DNA from: CAYYNQ01 sp964473105 | GTDB lineage: Bacteria > Sumerlaeota > Sumerlaeia > MVZB01 | Assembly (NCBI GenBank): GCA_964473105.1 | Contig: CAYYNQ010000038.1 | Location: 1-64,000, forward strand | DNA: 64,000 nt | Reading direction: 5' to 3' | Shown: in pieces, positions 25,677 through 34,856 of the stretch | How positions within the stretch are numbered: the first letter of the stretch is position 1 | Layout: each line of letters begins with the position of its first letter | The notes under the pieces: generated by a model | Seen by the model: only the letters and a program-made list of their open reading frames with translations | The model's database searches: none | What the model was told of the DNA's origin: nothing | Made by a program: the position numbers and the translations under genes

Positions 25677-27599
25677 ATGGCTAAGAGGAGAAAAGAGAAA
25701 ACAATCAGGCTGACGATGGCACAGGCGATCTGCCGATTTCTGGTTGCGCAATACAGTGAAAGGGACGGGAAGGTTCAGCGTTTCATCCCTTCCATCTTCG
25801 GGATCTTCGGTCACGGCAATGTTGCGGGCCTCGGTCAGGCCATCCTTGAATACTCGAAGGATCTGACCTACTGCCAAGGGCACAACGAGCAGTCCATGGT
25901 GCATGCGGCCGCGGCATTTGCGAAGGAGAAGCAGCGCCTGCAGACCTTCGCCTGTACATCCTCCGTGGGGCCGGGAGCAACCAACATGATCACCGGGGCG
26001 GCTGCTGCAACCATCAACTGCCTGCCCGTCCTTCTTCTTCCCGGCGACTACTATACAACACGACACCAGGGCCCCGTGCTGCAGCAGATTGAAAACCCGA
26101 CCGCCGCCGACATCAGCGTCAATGACTGTTTCCGTCCCGTAAGCCGTTATTTCGACCGTGTGACCCGTCCCGAGCACCTGCTGACATGCCTACCCGAGGC
26201 AATGCGCGTGATGACAAGTCCGGCCGAGACCGGGGCTGTTGTGATTGCCATTCCGCAGGATATACAGGCCCATGCCTGGGATTATCCGGCCAACTTCTTC
26301 GAGCAGCGTATCTGGCGGATCGAAAGGCCTCTTCCCCAGCCGCAGCGCATCCGCGAGGCCATCAGGCTCCTGCAGGATGCCCGGCGGCCCATGGTGATAG
26401 CGGGTGGTGGTGTACATTACTCCCAGGCATGGAAGGAACTACAGGATTTCTGTGATCGGTATGGGATTCCGGTTGCCGAGACTTTCGCGGGCAAGGGGGC
26501 GATACGTAAGAATTCCCCGATGCTGCTCGGCGGCTTCGGGATGGCCGGCAGTACACCATCGCACCCCATTGCCGAGGAAGCCGACCTGGTGCTTCATGTC
26601 GGGACCCGTCTGACTGACTTCACGACCGGGTCGCAATCGGCCTGGGGCAACCCTGACGTCAGGTTCATCGGGATCAATATCAGTGGTTACCATGCTTTCA
26701 AGCAGGGGGCATTGCCCATTGTTGCTGATGCACGCGAGACCCTCCGCGCGCTGATTGATGCAGGCCGGCGCGGCCGGATCAACACGTCACTGGCATACCA
26801 GAAAAAAATCGGGTCGGTGCTCAGGGCATGGGAACGGGAGAAAAGGGACATCATCTTCGCGGATTACCCCGGTGAGCCGATGAGTCAGGTACAGGTGCTT
26901 CAGGCGCTTAATCAATCGGTTAAATCAGGCGACACGGTGGTCTCGGCCGCGGGTACACCCCCGGCCGATTTCCTCAAACTGTGGGATGCCACGGGTGGGC
27001 GGGACTGCCACATTGAGTTCGGGTATTCCTGCATGGGCTATGAGTTGCCGGGTGGCGTGGGTACACGCATGGCCCGCAAAAAGGGCGAGGTTTATGTCTT
27101 CATTGGTGACGGTACCTACCTGCTGCTGCCGACAGACTTGATTGTGGCGCTGCAGGAAGGGCTCAAGATGACCGTGATCTTGTCCGAGAATCATGGTTAC
27201 CAGTCGATCCACGCCCTGCAGCGTCACCGGGTGCGGCGGAGTTTTGGCAACGAGTTCAGACACCGCAAGCAGACCTCAGACCGGTTGGACGGGAAGTTCA
27301 TCAATATTGATCTCGCAAAGAACGCGGAGAGCATGGGCGCCCGATCATGGAATGTCGGCACCATCCCCGAGTTCGAGCAGGCTCTGGCCGAGGCACGTCG
27401 TGTCAAGGAGTCCTGTGTGATTGTCTGCGAGGTGGATACCTACCGTCAGTTCCCGGGATCGGGTATTTGGTGGGATGTCGCGGCCGCGGAAGTCAGCCGT
27501 GATGCGGTGACACGCCAGAGCCGTAGGGAATACGAGCGGGAACGCGCAAAATTTCAGCGTTACTACTACCACACGCCCGTTCCTGAAAAGAGGAAATAA
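25677..27599 (+). CDS. iolD: IolD-type 3D-trihydroxycyclohexane-1,2-dione hydrolase (ThDP enzyme)
   Basis: 640 residues, the length typical of IolD, which opens the ring of 3D-(3,5/4)-trihydroxycyclohexane-1,2-dione to 5-deoxy-D-glucuronate in myo-inositol catabolism. The N-terminal RLTMAQAICRFL, the activating Glu in YCQGHNEQSMVHAAA, and the IolD-specific FACTSSVGPGATNMITGAA are visible. The ThDP pyrophosphate motif is IGDGTYLLLPTDL with its Asn 25 residues on in SENHGYQS. The ATG follows GAGGGGGAG. Other inositol genes (iolB, iolC, iolJ) are absent from the window, and the Gfo/Idh and isomerase genes that could act as iolG and iolE lie 13 kb away on the other strand. It could act on another cyclic dione. 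Confidence 0.85.
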   Translation: MAKRRKEKTIRLTMAQAICRFLVAQYSERDGKVQRFIPSIFGIFGHGNVAGLGQAILEYSKDLTYCQGHNEQSMVHAAAAFAKEKQRLQTFACTSSVGPGATNMITGAAAATINCLPVLLLPGDYYTTRHQGPVLQQIENPTAADISVNDCFRPVSRYFDRVTRPEHLLTCLPEAMRVMTSPAETGAVVIAIPQDIQAHAWDYPANFFEQRIWRIERPLPQPQRIREAIRLLQDARRPMVIAGGGVHYSQAWKELQDFCDRYGIPVAETFAGKGAIRKNSPMLLGGFGMAGSTPSHPIAEEADLVLHVGTRLTDFTTGSQSAWGNPDVRFIGINISGYHAFKQGALPIVADARETLRALIDAGRRGRINTSLAYQKKIGSVLRAWEREKRDIIFADYPGEPMSQVQVLQALNQSVKSGDTVVSAAGTPPADFLKLWDATGGRDCHIEFGYSCMGYELPGGVGTRMARKKGEVYVFIGDGTYLLLPTDLIVALQEGLKMTVILSENHGYQSIHALQRHRVRRSFGNEFRHRKQTSDRLDGKFINIDLAKNAESMGARSWNVGTIPEFEQALAEARRVKESCVIVCEVDTYRQFPGSGIWWDVAAAEVSRDAVTRQSRREYERERAKFQRYYYHTPVPEKRK

Positions 27600-27861
27600 G
27601 GCCGGATTTCTTCGTGTCAAGTCTGGTCGCGATATGGACCACATCACGGCCCGGTGTCCCGGCCTCGTCTTTCAAACCTATCGGGCCCGGGCATTAAGTG
27701 AATCGGAGGCGTGCTGTATGATCGGTTTTGGCAGCGGATGACAACATTACAGTGGACCCTCAACATCCTTTCTGCCAATCAGGTTTATTTTGGCCGTCGA
27801 GATGGGTTGCCATACCGGGTCGTGTCGGCCTGTAGACTGAAAAGTATTCGGATTTTCCAGA

Positions 27862-29613
27862 ATGAAAACACAAATAGCACAACTTCTCGTGTTTCTTCTC
27901 CTGGCTGACTGGGTTTCAGCCGAACCCTCCATCGGTTCCATGGTGCCCCGGGCGGCTCAGAGAGGGACCACCGTCACCCTTGAGCTTTGGGGCGGCGGTC
28001 TCGAACATGTCCATTCCGTCTGGGTCGAAGATACGGATCTGGATTTCCGGATTGTTCCTGATGTGCCGAAACCCGAATTGAGAATCGAGGTTGGCATTCC
28101 CGCGGACCATGCTCCCAAGACATACGGCATTCGACTCGTCTCACATGCCGGGGTATCCGCCTTGGCGGAGTTTCGCGTGACCGGTGAGCCCTGTGTCCTT
28201 GAAACCGATACCACCCATGATTTGGCTGCGAACGCCCAGTTGCTGGAGGTGCCCTCGATCATCCAGGGCACTGTTGGCGAGGCGGGTGCGCGCGACCTTT
28301 ACGCCATTGATGTCGAGGCCGGTCAGGAACTGTTGATCGAAGGCCTGACCATCGGTCGCGGCGCCACATCGGGATTCTCACTCAGTGCCGGATTCAGGAT
28401 GGTCTTTGCGCTTTATCGTCAGGCTGAGAACTGGTTTGAGGGGAAACGCATCGTTCGTCTGGGGGAGGGAAACAGCCCGCCACGACTTCGATACCATTTT
28501 GAGGAAAGCGGACGTTATTATATCGCCGTTTGGGGGTTTCTAGGCGAGGGCAAGCAGGATATGCACTATATGTTGCGCATCACGGATCAACCATCTGCAC
28601 CCGGCGCGTTCATCCCGGAATATGTGACCTGGGGGGGTGAATTCCAGCGCAATCTTCCGGTTTCCCGTCTGCGTGACCTCTGGAATGGGATTGTTTATGT
28701 CGCCGCCTCGCCTCCTCAAGAGGATGAGGAGGAAAAGGGGGAGCCTCGCAAGGGCTGGGAGATGCCCACTGATGAGGATGTCCCGGTTCTACTGGAGTCC
28801 AGTCCCGACACGGGCACGCTGGTTGCATCCGTTCAGATTCCAACCCTGATGGAGGGGACGATCGGTTCGCCCGGCGATGTCGATGAATATGCGTTCAGTG
28901 CGGCCAAAGGTGATCGGATTGCCATTGAGATTCAGGCTCCCAAGGCCCGTCCGGCTTATTTCAACCCCTACATTCGGGTCCTTGCCGATGACGAAAGTGA
29001 GGTGTGCTCGAACCTCTACAAGAAGGTCGAGGGGGATGGTGATGACTGGGTGCGTCACCTGCAGAATAGAATCATCTATACCTTCCGGTTGGGTGGACAA
29101 TACCGTCTACAGGTTCGCGACGTCACGTTTCGCGAGGGTGCGGATGATTTTGTCTATCGGGTGTTATTGAGACCTCAGGTGCCGCACATCAGTTCGATTG
29201 CGGTCGAAGGCGACCGGCTGAATCTGCATCGGGATCGAGCCACGAAAATCAAGATGACTGTTCACCAGGAGGAGGGTTTCAAGGGGGATGTTGCATTTAT
29301 CGTCGAGAACCTTCCCGAGGGTGTGATTGCCCTTCCTGCCGCCGATGTCGAACCGGACAAGGGAGTCCCCTTCCCGACAGTCCATCCGGAGTGGTATGAG
29401 GGTAAAAAGCGCGAAGTCGCGTTACAGCTGCTGGTTGGTCCCGATGCCCCTCCAACCGACAGCCCCCGGTGGATTGAAATCAAGGCCCGGCAGATTGCAC
29501 ACGGCCAGGTCGGCGAGCCGTATTCCGTCCGTAAAATCCTTGCAACGGTGACCGGGCCCGCGCCTGCGAAACAGGATCCCGTTGTCGATGCATCAGGAGG
29601 GGAGGCGCCATGA
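27862..29613 (+). CDS. Secreted PPC-domain protein (Planctomycete-type)
   Basis: 583 residues with a Sec signal (LLVFLLLADWVSA) and no membrane segment after it. It opens with an IPT/TIG-like strand region (IGSMVPRAAQRGTTVTLELWGGG) followed by at least two pre-peptidase C-terminal (PPC) beta-jelly domains: one around residues 130-245 with ARDLYAIDVEAGQEL and SGRYYIAVWGF, and a second around 330-440 with GDVDEYAFSAAKGDRIAIEI and GGQYRLQVRD. PPC domains usually accompany secreted enzymes or mediate binding; none of the catalytic residues of a peptidase is visible. It is the first gene of a PPC-PSD1-DUF1501 set (four-base overlap with the PSD1 gene) and is paralogous to 39934-41766. The 262-base gap upstream shows no other feature. 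Confidence 0.82.
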   Translation: MKTQIAQLLVFLLLADWVSAEPSIGSMVPRAAQRGTTVTLELWGGGLEHVHSVWVEDTDLDFRIVPDVPKPELRIEVGIPADHAPKTYGIRLVSHAGVSALAEFRVTGEPCVLETDTTHDLAANAQLLEVPSIIQGTVGEAGARDLYAIDVEAGQELLIEGLTIGRGATSGFSLSAGFRMVFALYRQAENWFEGKRIVRLGEGNSPPRLRYHFEESGRYYIAVWGFLGEGKQDMHYMLRITDQPSAPGAFIPEYVTWGGEFQRNLPVSRLRDLWNGIVYVAASPPQEDEEEKGEPRKGWEMPTDEDVPVLLESSPDTGTLVASVQIPTLMEGTIGSPGDVDEYAFSAAKGDRIAIEIQAPKARPAYFNPYIRVLADDESEVCSNLYKKVEGDGDDWVRHLQNRIIYTFRLGGQYRLQVRDVTFREGADDFVYRVLLRPQVPHISSIAVEGDRLNLHRDRATKIKMTVHQEEGFKGDVAFIVENLPEGVIALPAADVEPDKGVPFPTVHPEWYEGKKREVALQLLVGPDAPPTDSPRWIEIKARQIAHGQVGEPYSVRKILATVTGPAPAKQDPVVDASGGEAP

Positions 29614-32486
29614 ATCCGCGTTTCCGGATCATCAATCCCGTCATGTTCAAGATCACGGTCGCGATCGTGCTTGCGCTTGCTGTGCTTTGGCCGGTGAATG
29701 GGGATCATCATGTTTCCCTGGCCCCGGACATGGAGGAAGCGGAACTTCTTTATGAAGACCGCTGCTCGATTTGTCACGAGGAGGACGGCAACTCGGATAT
29801 CGAGAAGCTGAACCTTGTCGATCACCTCTGGAAACACGGGGGCTCACTTGAACAGATCGGGAAGACGATCAGCGAGGGGATCCCCGGGACCAAGATGAAG
29901 CCCCAGCGCGACAAGTTGACCGCCGAACAGATTCGCGGGCTGGCCGCTTTTGTCAAGCATCTGGAGAAGACCATGCATGGGAAAACCACAGGACCTGTGG
30001 ATAGTCCCGATGCATCCGGTATCGATGACAGAGTCAGGCGTGATGTCCCCGATCTGGACATGTTACCCAAATTGGAGTTACTTCGCCTGCTGCCTGCGAC
30101 GTTCGAGCTCAACGGCCCGCAAGCCGCCCAGGAGTTGATCGTGATGGGTATCTTCGCCGACGGGATTGAACGCGATCTGACCGCGGCCAGCCGGTTCTCC
30201 GTCTCGGATCCGGAACTGGCAGATGTTCATCCCTCGGGCCGGTTGGCCGCGAAATCGGATGGTGAAACGAGCCTGCGGGCCGAGGTTGCCGGCCGGTTTA
30301 TCGAACACCCTGTTCGTATACGGGGCACAGGGGAGGAACGGCCCTTCAATTTTGGCCGCGAAATCGGCGGCGTCTTGACGCGCAACGGCTGCAACGCCTA
30401 TGACTGCCACGGCGGGATCAAGGGCCGTGCAGGTTTCAAGTTGTCATTTAATGGACTGCGTCCCGCAGAAGACTATGAATGGATTGTGCAGGGCGGCGGC
30501 TTCCAGGTCTTGACCGATGAAATTCTCGGCGAACGCATGCCACGGGTGAATACCGGGGACCCGGGGGAAAGCCTGATCCTGCTGAAGCCGACGATGCAAC
30601 TCGATCATGAGGGCGGAAAACGTCTCTATAAGGATAGCCCCCAGTATCGCATCCTGCTGGAATGGATCCGTGCCGGTGCCCCTGATTCGGACCCGGAAGC
30701 CGTCCAGTATCAGATCAGGAACCTGATCGTGCATCCGGCCGAGTCCGTCCTGCTGCCCGACCAGACCCAGAAGATCGTCGTCATGGCCGAGCTGGCTGAC
30801 GGTAGTATCGAGGACATCACCGACCAGGTCTATTTCAGGTCTAACAACAAGGATATCGCAAGGATGATTGCCCCGGGCATCGTGCAGGCCCGAATTGCCG
30901 GCGAGGCCGACATCATTATCCGTGCCGTTGGCCGTTCCGGCAGCGCGCGAATCGGTGTCATCCGGAAACCTGTCCCTGAAATCGCTCTCCCACCCGCGAA
31001 CAATCTCATTGATGAAAACGTGTTCGCGAAGCTTCAGAAGTTTCACCTGGTCCCTTCGGACCTGTCCTCGGACGGCGAGTTCCTGCGAAGGATCTGCCTT
31101 GACCTGACCGGGCGGCTCCCACCTGCCCATCGTGCACGGGAGTTCCTGGAGGACCCTGATCCCGCCAAACGTGAGGAACTGATCGACATCCTTCTGGAAT
31201 CACCGGAATACGATGATTTCTGGACATACCGATTCGCGGACCTGTTCCGTGTCGCCCTCTACACCGGAAATGCATATCCGGCTTTCACCAAGTGGTACCA
31301 TGAATGGATTCGTGAGAACATCGAGACCAATAAATCCTGGGACCAGGTCGCCCGTGAGAGGCTGAGCGCGCAGGGCATGTTCGGGCCGTCCCGTCATTAT
31401 TTCATCGATCGGCCGGCGCAGGATTCCATGGCCGAACAGATTCGTGTGTTCATGGGACGTCGTTTCGATTGTGCACAATGTCATGACCACCCGTTTGAGA
31501 TCTGGAGTCAGGACCAGTTCTGGGGACTCACTGCATTCTTCGGCCGGATCGTCGAGATCGGCAAGTACGGCGCCGGCCTGTTCGCCGATCTTCCAGGCGG
31601 ACATGGAGACCGTGGCAAGGGAGGCGATATCATCCACCCGAGAAACAAGAAGGTGGTGATCCCCGCTTACCTCGACGGCCATGCCCTGCCTGGGGAAAAA
31701 CATGAGGATCCACGCAGGTATTTGGCAGACTGGGTCACAGGGCACTCCTTCTTCTCCGAGGCGATTGTCAACAGGGTCTGGAGCAACTTCTTCGGGCGGG
31801 GCATTGTTGATCCCATCGATGATTTCGGAACGACCAATCCGCCCAGTCACCAGGAATTGCTTGATGAACTCGCCCGTGATTTTGTCGAGAACGGCCATGA
31901 TATCAAACAACTTATCCGGCGGATTGTCTCATCGCGCACCTACCAGTTGTCGGGTCGGCCCAACGAGACTAACAGGCATGACCGGGTCAACTACTCCCAT
32001 GCGATCAACCGGCCGCTGGATGCCGAGGTGCTGCTCGACGCGATTGTCGATGTCACCCAGGTTGGAGAGGTCTTCAACCGGCTGCGGGGTGGGATTGCAC
32101 CCGGTGGTACACGTGCCATCCAGCTCCGTGAGACCGATGCATATCCCTCCATATTCATGGATGCCTGGGGACGGCCCGACCGGCTGATGATCCCTGAACG
32201 TGATGGCCTGCCCAATATTCAGCAGGCGATGCATGCATTTGCGGGAAAAACTTTCACGGAGAAGCTCGAAACGGAATCAGGTCGCATCGGCAGGCTTGTT
32301 GAGAACAATGCGACCAACCGGCAGGTGATCGATGAATTCTGCCTGGCTGCACTTACACGTTACCCGACCGAACGCGAGGTGACCGCGCTGGAAAACCTGA
32401 TTAACAGCAGGCCATCACGTCGCGAAGCCATCGAGGACATGGTCTGGGGGTTGATTAATTCGCGCGAATTTTCGTATAATCACTAG
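29610..32486 (+). CDS. PSD1 protein (cytochrome c domain + DUF1549 + DUF1553)
   Basis: 958 residues, exported via an N-terminal hydrophobic segment. A c-type haem site is at residues 52-56 (CSICH) in a small cytochrome domain. Around residue 265 the family motif GCNAYDCHGG (C-x4-CH) with GFKLSFNG follows, then Big-like beta segments, and a DUF1549 domain with DCAQCHDHPFEIWSQ, another CxxCH. The C-terminal DUF1553 domain has VNRVWSNFFGRGIVDP and LARDFVENGHDIKQLIRRIV. These proteins, abundant in Planctomycetota and Verrucomicrobiota, are thought to be periplasmic and redox-linked, but their role is not established. It overlaps the PPC gene by four bases and precedes DUF1501 by 20 bases. Confidence 0.9.
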   Translation: MNPRFRIINPVMFKITVAIVLALAVLWPVNGDHHVSLAPDMEEAELLYEDRCSICHEEDGNSDIEKLNLVDHLWKHGGSLEQIGKTISEGIPGTKMKPQRDKLTAEQIRGLAAFVKHLEKTMHGKTTGPVDSPDASGIDDRVRRDVPDLDMLPKLELLRLLPATFELNGPQAAQELIVMGIFADGIERDLTAASRFSVSDPELADVHPSGRLAAKSDGETSLRAEVAGRFIEHPVRIRGTGEERPFNFGREIGGVLTRNGCNAYDCHGGIKGRAGFKLSFNGLRPAEDYEWIVQGGGFQVLTDEILGERMPRVNTGDPGESLILLKPTMQLDHEGGKRLYKDSPQYRILLEWIRAGAPDSDPEAVQYQIRNLIVHPAESVLLPDQTQKIVVMAELADGSIEDITDQVYFRSNNKDIARMIAPGIVQARIAGEADIIIRAVGRSGSARIGVIRKPVPEIALPPANNLIDENVFAKLQKFHLVPSDLSSDGEFLRRICLDLTGRLPPAHRAREFLEDPDPAKREELIDILLESPEYDDFWTYRFADLFRVALYTGNAYPAFTKWYHEWIRENIETNKSWDQVARERLSAQGMFGPSRHYFIDRPAQDSMAEQIRVFMGRRFDCAQCHDHPFEIWSQDQFWGLTAFFGRIVEIGKYGAGLFADLPGGHGDRGKGGDIIHPRNKKVVIPAYLDGHALPGEKHEDPRRYLADWVTGHSFFSEAIVNRVWSNFFGRGIVDPIDDFGTTNPPSHQELLDELARDFVENGHDIKQLIRRIVSSRTYQLSGRPNETNRHDRVNYSHAINRPLDAEVLLDAIVDVTQVGEVFNRLRGGIAPGGTRAIQLRETDAYPSIFMDAWGRPDRLMIPERDGLPNIQQAMHAFAGKTFTEKLETESGRIGRLVENNATNRQVIDEFCLAALTRYPTEREVTALENLINSRPSRREAIEDMVWGLINSREFSYNH

Positions 32487-32506
32487 ATAACCATGGATGG
32501 ACACGA

Positions 32507-33865
32507 ATGAAGAACAAACAGAAGACCAGAACGTTCGGCTGCCTGAGCTGCACTGAGGAACAGGTTCGACGGCGTGATTTTCTGCGCATCGGTTCGCTCG
32601 GGCTGCTCGGTATCAGTCTGGGGCAGTTCCTGCAGGCCCGGTCAGTCATGGCTGCCGCGAAAGAGGCCGTCAGGCAGGGCAAGGCCGAGGCCTGTATCCT
32701 GATCTGGCTCGAGGGTGGCGCGAGCCAGATCGATACCTGGGATCCCAAGCCCAACAGCAACTTTCGTGCGATTTCAACCAACGTGCCGGGAATCCAGGTC
32801 TCGGAACTTCTGCCCCAGTGTGCGAGACACATGGATAAACTCTCCATCATCCGCACGATGCAGACCGAGGAACAAAACCATCCGGCGGCAACCCACTATG
32901 CTGTCACCGGTCACCGGCCCAATCCCGCCATGCAGTTTCCGGGATTTGGTGCGGTGATCAGTCGCGAGAAGGGCAGGCGGGGTGTCATTCCGCCCCACGT
33001 CCTTGTCCCGGAGTGGGAAAGGGAACGCCAGTATGAAAAATATTTTGGCTCGGCCTTCATCGGTGCCGAGTTCAACCCGATGGTGATCCCTGATCCCAGC
33101 GCGGAGGATTTCGAGGTGGCCGACTTGCGGCTTCCCAAGTCGATCACCCCTGAAAGAATCGAGGACCGCCGCACATTCATGGAGATTTGGGACAGTTTTC
33201 ACCGTGAAAAAGCCGAGATGGCCGAGTATGGCGCCATGGATGATTTTCGACAACGCGCGCTGGACATGCTGACTACCCGGGCTGTTCGGGATGCGTTCGA
33301 CCTCTCGCAGGAACCGGACACGGTGAGGGATCGTTACGGGCGGGACGGCGTCGGCCAGAGCGTCTTGATGGCCCGAAGACTTGTCGAGGCCGGCAGCCGG
33401 TTCGTGACGGCAGCCGGTTACGGCACCAACCAGTGGGATGCCCACTCGGATAATGACAAAAAACATCGCGATCTCCTTGTTCCGCCGCTCGATATTTCCC
33501 TGTCGGCGCTGCTCGATGACCTTGAGGAACGCGGCATGCTGGATTCGACGGTCGTAATCTCGATGGGTGAATTCGGACGCACCCCGCACATCAATCCCAA
33601 CCTCGGTCGTGACCACTGGCCCGACTGCTGGTCGCTGGTGATTGGCGGAGGCGGCATCCGCGGGGGTCAGGTTATCGGTGAAAGCGATGAGAGGGGAGCC
33701 TATATCGCGGATCGCAGGGTGACGATGGGTGATGTTTACGCCACGATCTACAAGGCGCTCGGGATCGACTGGACCAAGGAATACATGCACCCGATCGGGC
33801 GCCCGGTCAAGATTGCCAACTCGATCGATGACGAGACCGGTCGTCCAATTGAGGAGCTTCTCTGA
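32507..33865 (+). CDS. DUF1501 family protein, Tat-exported
   Basis: 452 residues. The N-terminus has a twin-arginine leader (RRRDFLRIGSLGLLG), so the folded protein is probably exported to the periplasm. The body is a DUF1501/alkaline-phosphatase-like fold: LIWLEGGASQIDTWDPKPN, YAVTGHRPNP, TVVISMGEFGRTPHINPNLGRDHWP, and MGDVYATIYKALGIDWT are the family hallmarks. Acidic and His residues in the GRDHWP and EFGRTP motifs fit a metal site akin to sulfatases, although no catalytic Ser/Cys formylglycine motif is visible. DUF1501 genes nearly always sit beside PSD1 genes, as here, and the two are likely partners. It overlaps the SMP-30 gene by one base (TGATG). Confidence 0.9.
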   Translation: MKNKQKTRTFGCLSCTEEQVRRRDFLRIGSLGLLGISLGQFLQARSVMAAAKEAVRQGKAEACILIWLEGGASQIDTWDPKPNSNFRAISTNVPGIQVSELLPQCARHMDKLSIIRTMQTEEQNHPAATHYAVTGHRPNPAMQFPGFGAVISREKGRRGVIPPHVLVPEWERERQYEKYFGSAFIGAEFNPMVIPDPSAEDFEVADLRLPKSITPERIEDRRTFMEIWDSFHREKAEMAEYGAMDDFRQRALDMLTTRAVRDAFDLSQEPDTVRDRYGRDGVGQSVLMARRLVEAGSRFVTAAGYGTNQWDAHSDNDKKHRDLLVPPLDISLSALLDDLEERGMLDSTVVISMGEFGRTPHINPNLGRDHWPDCWSLVIGGGGIRGGQVIGESDERGAYIADRRVTMGDVYATIYKALGIDWTKEYMHPIGRPVKIANSIDDETGRPIEELL

Positions 33866-34851
33866 TGAACCGGAGAAAATTTCTGGGTTCGACCGTGATG
33901 GCTGGCGCCGCACTGCCATTCACAGGGTGCAGCAGACTGATGGACTGGAAAGGTGGAAGCATGTCCATAGACAACATCAGGCTCCTCGACGAGGCTGAGC
34001 TGATTGTGGATGCCGGGGCAACACTGGGGGAGGGGCCCATCTGGGATGAAGCCAACCGTGTTCTCTACTGGCTGGACATCGAGTCCTCCGAACTGCACGA
34101 ATTTGATCCCGCGACGGGAGAGGATCGTTTCTGGAATCTTGGCCAGCAGATCGGGACCGTCGTGCCCTGCCAGTCCGGGGGTGTGATGCTTGCGCTTCAC
34201 GAGGGCTTCGCCCATTTTGACACGGACGTCGAAAAACTGACTCTGATTAGCAACCCCGAAGCCCACATGCCCACGACGCGATTCAATGACGGGAAGTGCG
34301 ATCCGGCGGGGAGGTTCTGGGCCGGGACATTATCCATGGAGAATGAGGGCAACATCGCCAGCCTCTACATGATGGCCGGGGACCGGTCGGTTCGTCGCAT
34401 GCTGGGCGACATCACCTGTTCCAACGGGATCAACTGGAGTCCGGACAACAAGACGATGTACTTTATCGACACGCCGACACACAAGGTCGACGCCTTTGAT
34501 TATGACATTGAAACCGGGAATATCTCCAACCGCAGGCCCGTGATCGAGATGCCTGTCGAGATCGGTTATCCCGATGGGATGACCATCGACACCGAGGGTA
34601 TGTTATGGATAGCTCCGTGGGGTGCGGGCAAGGTCATTCGTTGTAATCCGAAAACCGGTGAATATCTCGCGGCGGTTCCGTGCCGGGCGCTGCAGACCAC
34701 GGCTTGTGCATTTGGTGGCCCGGATCTGCGTGACCTTTACATCACAACTGCCGCCGTTGAGGCGGGAATGCCGAGGGGTGAAAACGCTGGCGGGCTGTTT
34801 CGTGCCCGTCCCGGTTCACAGGGGCATCCCATGCCGCCTTTCGCCGGATAG
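33865..34851 (+). CDS. SMP-30/gluconolactonase/LRE family protein with Tat-lipoprotein leader
   Basis: 328 residues. The leader MNRRKFLGSTVMAGAAL ends in FTGC, a combined twin-arginine and lipobox form. The beta-propeller begins LGEGPIWDEANRVLYWLDIE, with the metal-ligand Glu of the family, and continues with RFNDGKCDPAGRFWAGT (Asn and Asp) and CSNGINWSPDNKTMYFIDTP, the rest of the lactonase motif. Family members hydrolyse gluconolactone and related sugar lactones with Ca or Zn. It starts one base before the stop of DUF1501, which ties a lactonase directly to the PSD1/DUF1501 module. It converges with the M24 peptidase gene five bases away. Confidence 0.88.
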   Translation: MNRRKFLGSTVMAGAALPFTGCSRLMDWKGGSMSIDNIRLLDEAELIVDAGATLGEGPIWDEANRVLYWLDIESSELHEFDPATGEDRFWNLGQQIGTVVPCQSGGVMLALHEGFAHFDTDVEKLTLISNPEAHMPTTRFNDGKCDPAGRFWAGTLSMENEGNIASLYMMAGDRSVRRMLGDITCSNGINWSPDNKTMYFIDTPTHKVDAFDYDIETGNISNRRPVIEMPVEIGYPDGMTIDTEGMLWIAPWGAGKVIRCNPKTGEYLAAVPCRALQTTACAFGGPDLRDLYITTAAVEAGMPRGENAGGLFRARPGSQGHPMPPFAG

Positions 34852-34856
34852 GCGTT

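Noticed and set aside
32774..33919. 381-residue minus-strand open frame opposite DUF1501
   Set aside because: Antisense shadow; the plus-strand product matches DUF1501 hallmarks throughout.
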